A stretch of 19,453 nt of DNA from Caulobacter segnis. Its GTDB lineage: Bacteria; Pseudomonadota; Alphaproteobacteria; Caulobacterales; Caulobacteraceae. This document shows positions 18,048-19,453 of the stretch, piece by piece. The stretch covers positions 1-19,453 of the forward strand of contig NZ_QFQZ01000082.1 in assembly GCF_003243465.1 (NCBI RefSeq), given 5' to 3'. Both the position numbers and the translations under genes were made by a program. A model generated the notes under the pieces. That model ran no database searches. It was not told the DNA's origin and was given only the letters and a program-made list of their open reading frames with translations. Numbering within the stretch: position 1 is the stretch's first letter; every line of letters starts with the position of its first letter.

Positions 18048-19453
18048 ATGGAACGCTCGGGCGTCAGCCGCCGGGCGCTGGGGGCCTTGGCCCTGGGCGG
18101 CGCGGCGATCGGGCTGTCGGGATGCGAGGCGCCGGGCCACACGGACCTCAATCCCAAGAGCCGCCAGTTCCCCAAGGACTTCATCTGGGGCGTCGCCACC
18201 GCCGCCTTCCAGACCGAGGGCTCGCAGACCGCCGACGGCCGCCGGCCCAGCGTCTGGGACCTGTTCGAGAAGGTCCCCGGTCACGTCAAGGACGGCTCGG
18301 ACGCCACGGTCGCCACCGACAGCTATCGCCGCTTCCAGGAGGACGTCGACCTGATCGCCGGCGCGAGCCTCAAGGCCTATCGCTTCTCGATCAGCTGGTC
18401 GCGCATCCTGCCGACGGGCGAGGGGGCGGTGAACGCCAGTGGGCTGGACCACTATTCGCGGCTGGTCGATGCCTTGCTGGCCAAGGGAATCGCGCCCTAC
18501 GCCACGCTGTTCCACTGGGACCTGCCGCAGGGCCTGCAGGACAAGGGCGGCTGGAAGAACCGCGACACCGCCCAGCGCCTGGCCGACTACGCCCATGCGG
18601 TGGTCGAGCGGCTCGGGGATCGGCTGAAGAACTACATCATCCTCAATGAGGCCGCGGTGCACGCCGTCTTCGGCCACGTGCTGGGCGAGCAGGCCCCGGG
18701 GCTCAAGGACGACGCGCTCTTGGGGCCGGTGATCCACCACATGAACCTCGGCCAGGGCCTGGCGATGCAGGCGCTGCGGGCGGGAGGCCAAGGGCTCAAG
18801 GTCGGCACGACCATGGCGCTGCAGCCTTGCCGCCCGGCCGGCGGTCCGTGGGCGCTCTGGAACCGGCTGGCCTCCGACGGCCTCGACGCGCTTTGGAACG
18901 GGGCGTGGCTCGATCCGCTGTTCAAGGGGATCTATCCCAAGGCGATGGACGACTTCCTGAAGGGCGTCGTCCGCGACGGGGACATGGCGATCACGCGCCA
19001 ACCCGTCGATTTCCTCGGGGTGAACTACTACGCCCCCGCCTACGTGCGCCTGGACCTGAACGCGCCGGGCAAGATCGCCCAGGCCGCGCCGCCGAAAGGG
19101 GCGGAGCTCGATGCTTTCGGCCGCCACATCGACCCGTCGGGGCTGTTCGAGGTGCTGGACCGCGTGCGCCGCGACTATGGCGCGCCGCCGATGATCGTCA
19201 CCGAGAACGGCTGCTCGGACCCGTTCAGCCCTGGCCCGGCGATCCTCGACGACCAGTTCCGCATCACCTACCTGCGCCGCCATCTTCAGGCCGTGCTGGC
19301 GGCCCGCGAAACCGGCTGCGACGTGCGCGGCTATTTCGAGTGGACCCTGATCGACAACTTCGAGTGGGACCTCGGCTACACCTCGAAGTTCGGCCTGGTG
19401 GCCATGGACCGCAAGACCGGCGTTCGGACGCCCAAGGCCTCGTACCGCTGGTT
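18048..19453 (+). CDS. GH1 beta-glucosidase, exported lipoprotein type (partial, runs off right edge)
   Basis: Open from ATG 18048 to the window end (468 codons), with GGGAGGG a few bases upstream; only the extreme C-terminus is missing. The N-terminus carries SRRALGALALGG followed by GLSGC (Cys26), a twin-arginine-like motif combined with a lipobox. This suggests a Tat-exported lipoprotein rather than the usual cytoplasmic GH1. The GH1 barrel is clear: FPKDFIWGVATAAFQTEGS, YRFSISWSRILPTG, TLFHWDLPQGLQDKGGW, FLGVNYYAPAYVR, IVTENG with nucleophile Glu386, and FEWTLIDNFEWDLGYTSKFG. The acid/base Glu201 is in LNEAAVH, where most members have NEP. It hydrolyses beta-glucosides, probably in the periplasm or on a membrane face. 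It is separated from metH by a palindromic repeat and is not obviously part of that operon. Confidence 0.94.
   Translation, partial: MERSGVSRRALGALALGGAAIGLSGCEAPGHTDLNPKSRQFPKDFIWGVATAAFQTEGSQTADGRRPSVWDLFEKVPGHVKDGSDATVATDSYRRFQEDVDLIAGASLKAYRFSISWSRILPTGEGAVNASGLDHYSRLVDALLAKGIAPYATLFHWDLPQGLQDKGGWKNRDTAQRLADYAHAVVERLGDRLKNYIILNEAAVHAVFGHVLGEQAPGLKDDALLGPVIHHMNLGQGLAMQALRAGGQGLKVGTTMALQPCRPAGGPWALWNRLASDGLDALWNGAWLDPLFKGIYPKAMDDFLKGVVRDGDMAITRQPVDFLGVNYYAPAYVRLDLNAPGKIAQAAPPKGAELDAFGRHIDPSGLFEVLDRVRRDYGAPPMIVTENGCSDPFSPGPAILDDQFRITYLRRHLQAVLAARETGCDVRGYFEWTLIDNFEWDLGYTSKFGLVAMDRKTGVRTPKASYRW

Noticed and set aside
17934..19283. 449-codon minus-strand open frame
   Set aside because: Antisense of the GH1 gene, which has both catalytic glutamates on the plus strand.

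Overview
The window reads as chromosomal DNA of a high-GC alphaproteobacterium, most likely Caulobacter or a close Caulobacteraceae relative. Four features point that way: methionine synthase split into two genes, a subclass B3 metallo-beta-lactamase resembling Caulobacter CAU-type enzymes, a C-terminal domain resembling the surface-anchoring N-terminus of the Caulobacter S-layer protein RsaA, and two families of intergenic palindromes typical of this group. The assignment rests on family recognition from memory, not on a database search.

Layout. A TonB-dependent outer-membrane receptor runs off the left edge on the minus strand (1-1228). Divergent from it is ettA (1457-3124), which ends in a clear intrinsic terminator. 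After about 330 bp without a gene comes a 1481-residue RTX protein (3454-7899). It has two copies of a propeller-plus-RTX unit followed by an RsaA-like domain. A hairpin separates it from a convergent small secreted Ser/Thr/Met-rich protein (7959-8444, minus). Then follow a DJ-1/PfpI protein (8594-9163) with a possible general-stress promoter, a D-2-hydroxyacid dehydrogenase (9299-10258), and a small exported protein on the minus strand (10255-10650) whose stop codon shares a CTAG with the dehydrogenase.

The right half is a methionine/one-carbon operon. A VOC (glyoxalase-fold) gene (10696-11070) precedes a 22-bp perfect palindrome. Next come an ArsR-methyltransferase fusion regulator (11114-12091), metF (12088-13032), a B3 metallo-beta-lactamase (13029-13901), the homocysteine half of metH (13894-14970), a palindromic repeat, and the folate/B12/activation half of metH (15160-17832). 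The first four operon genes overlap one another by 4 to 8 nt, so translation is probably coupled. MetF supplies methyltetrahydrofolate and the two MetH polypeptides together make methionine. The ArsR-methyltransferase probably senses SAM or SAH and acts at the palindrome. The lactamase is the unexpected member.

A second palindromic repeat separates metH from a GH1 beta-glucosidase with a Tat-like, lipoprotein-type signal (18048 to the right edge). No tRNA, rRNA, CRISPR, IS element or transposase was seen.
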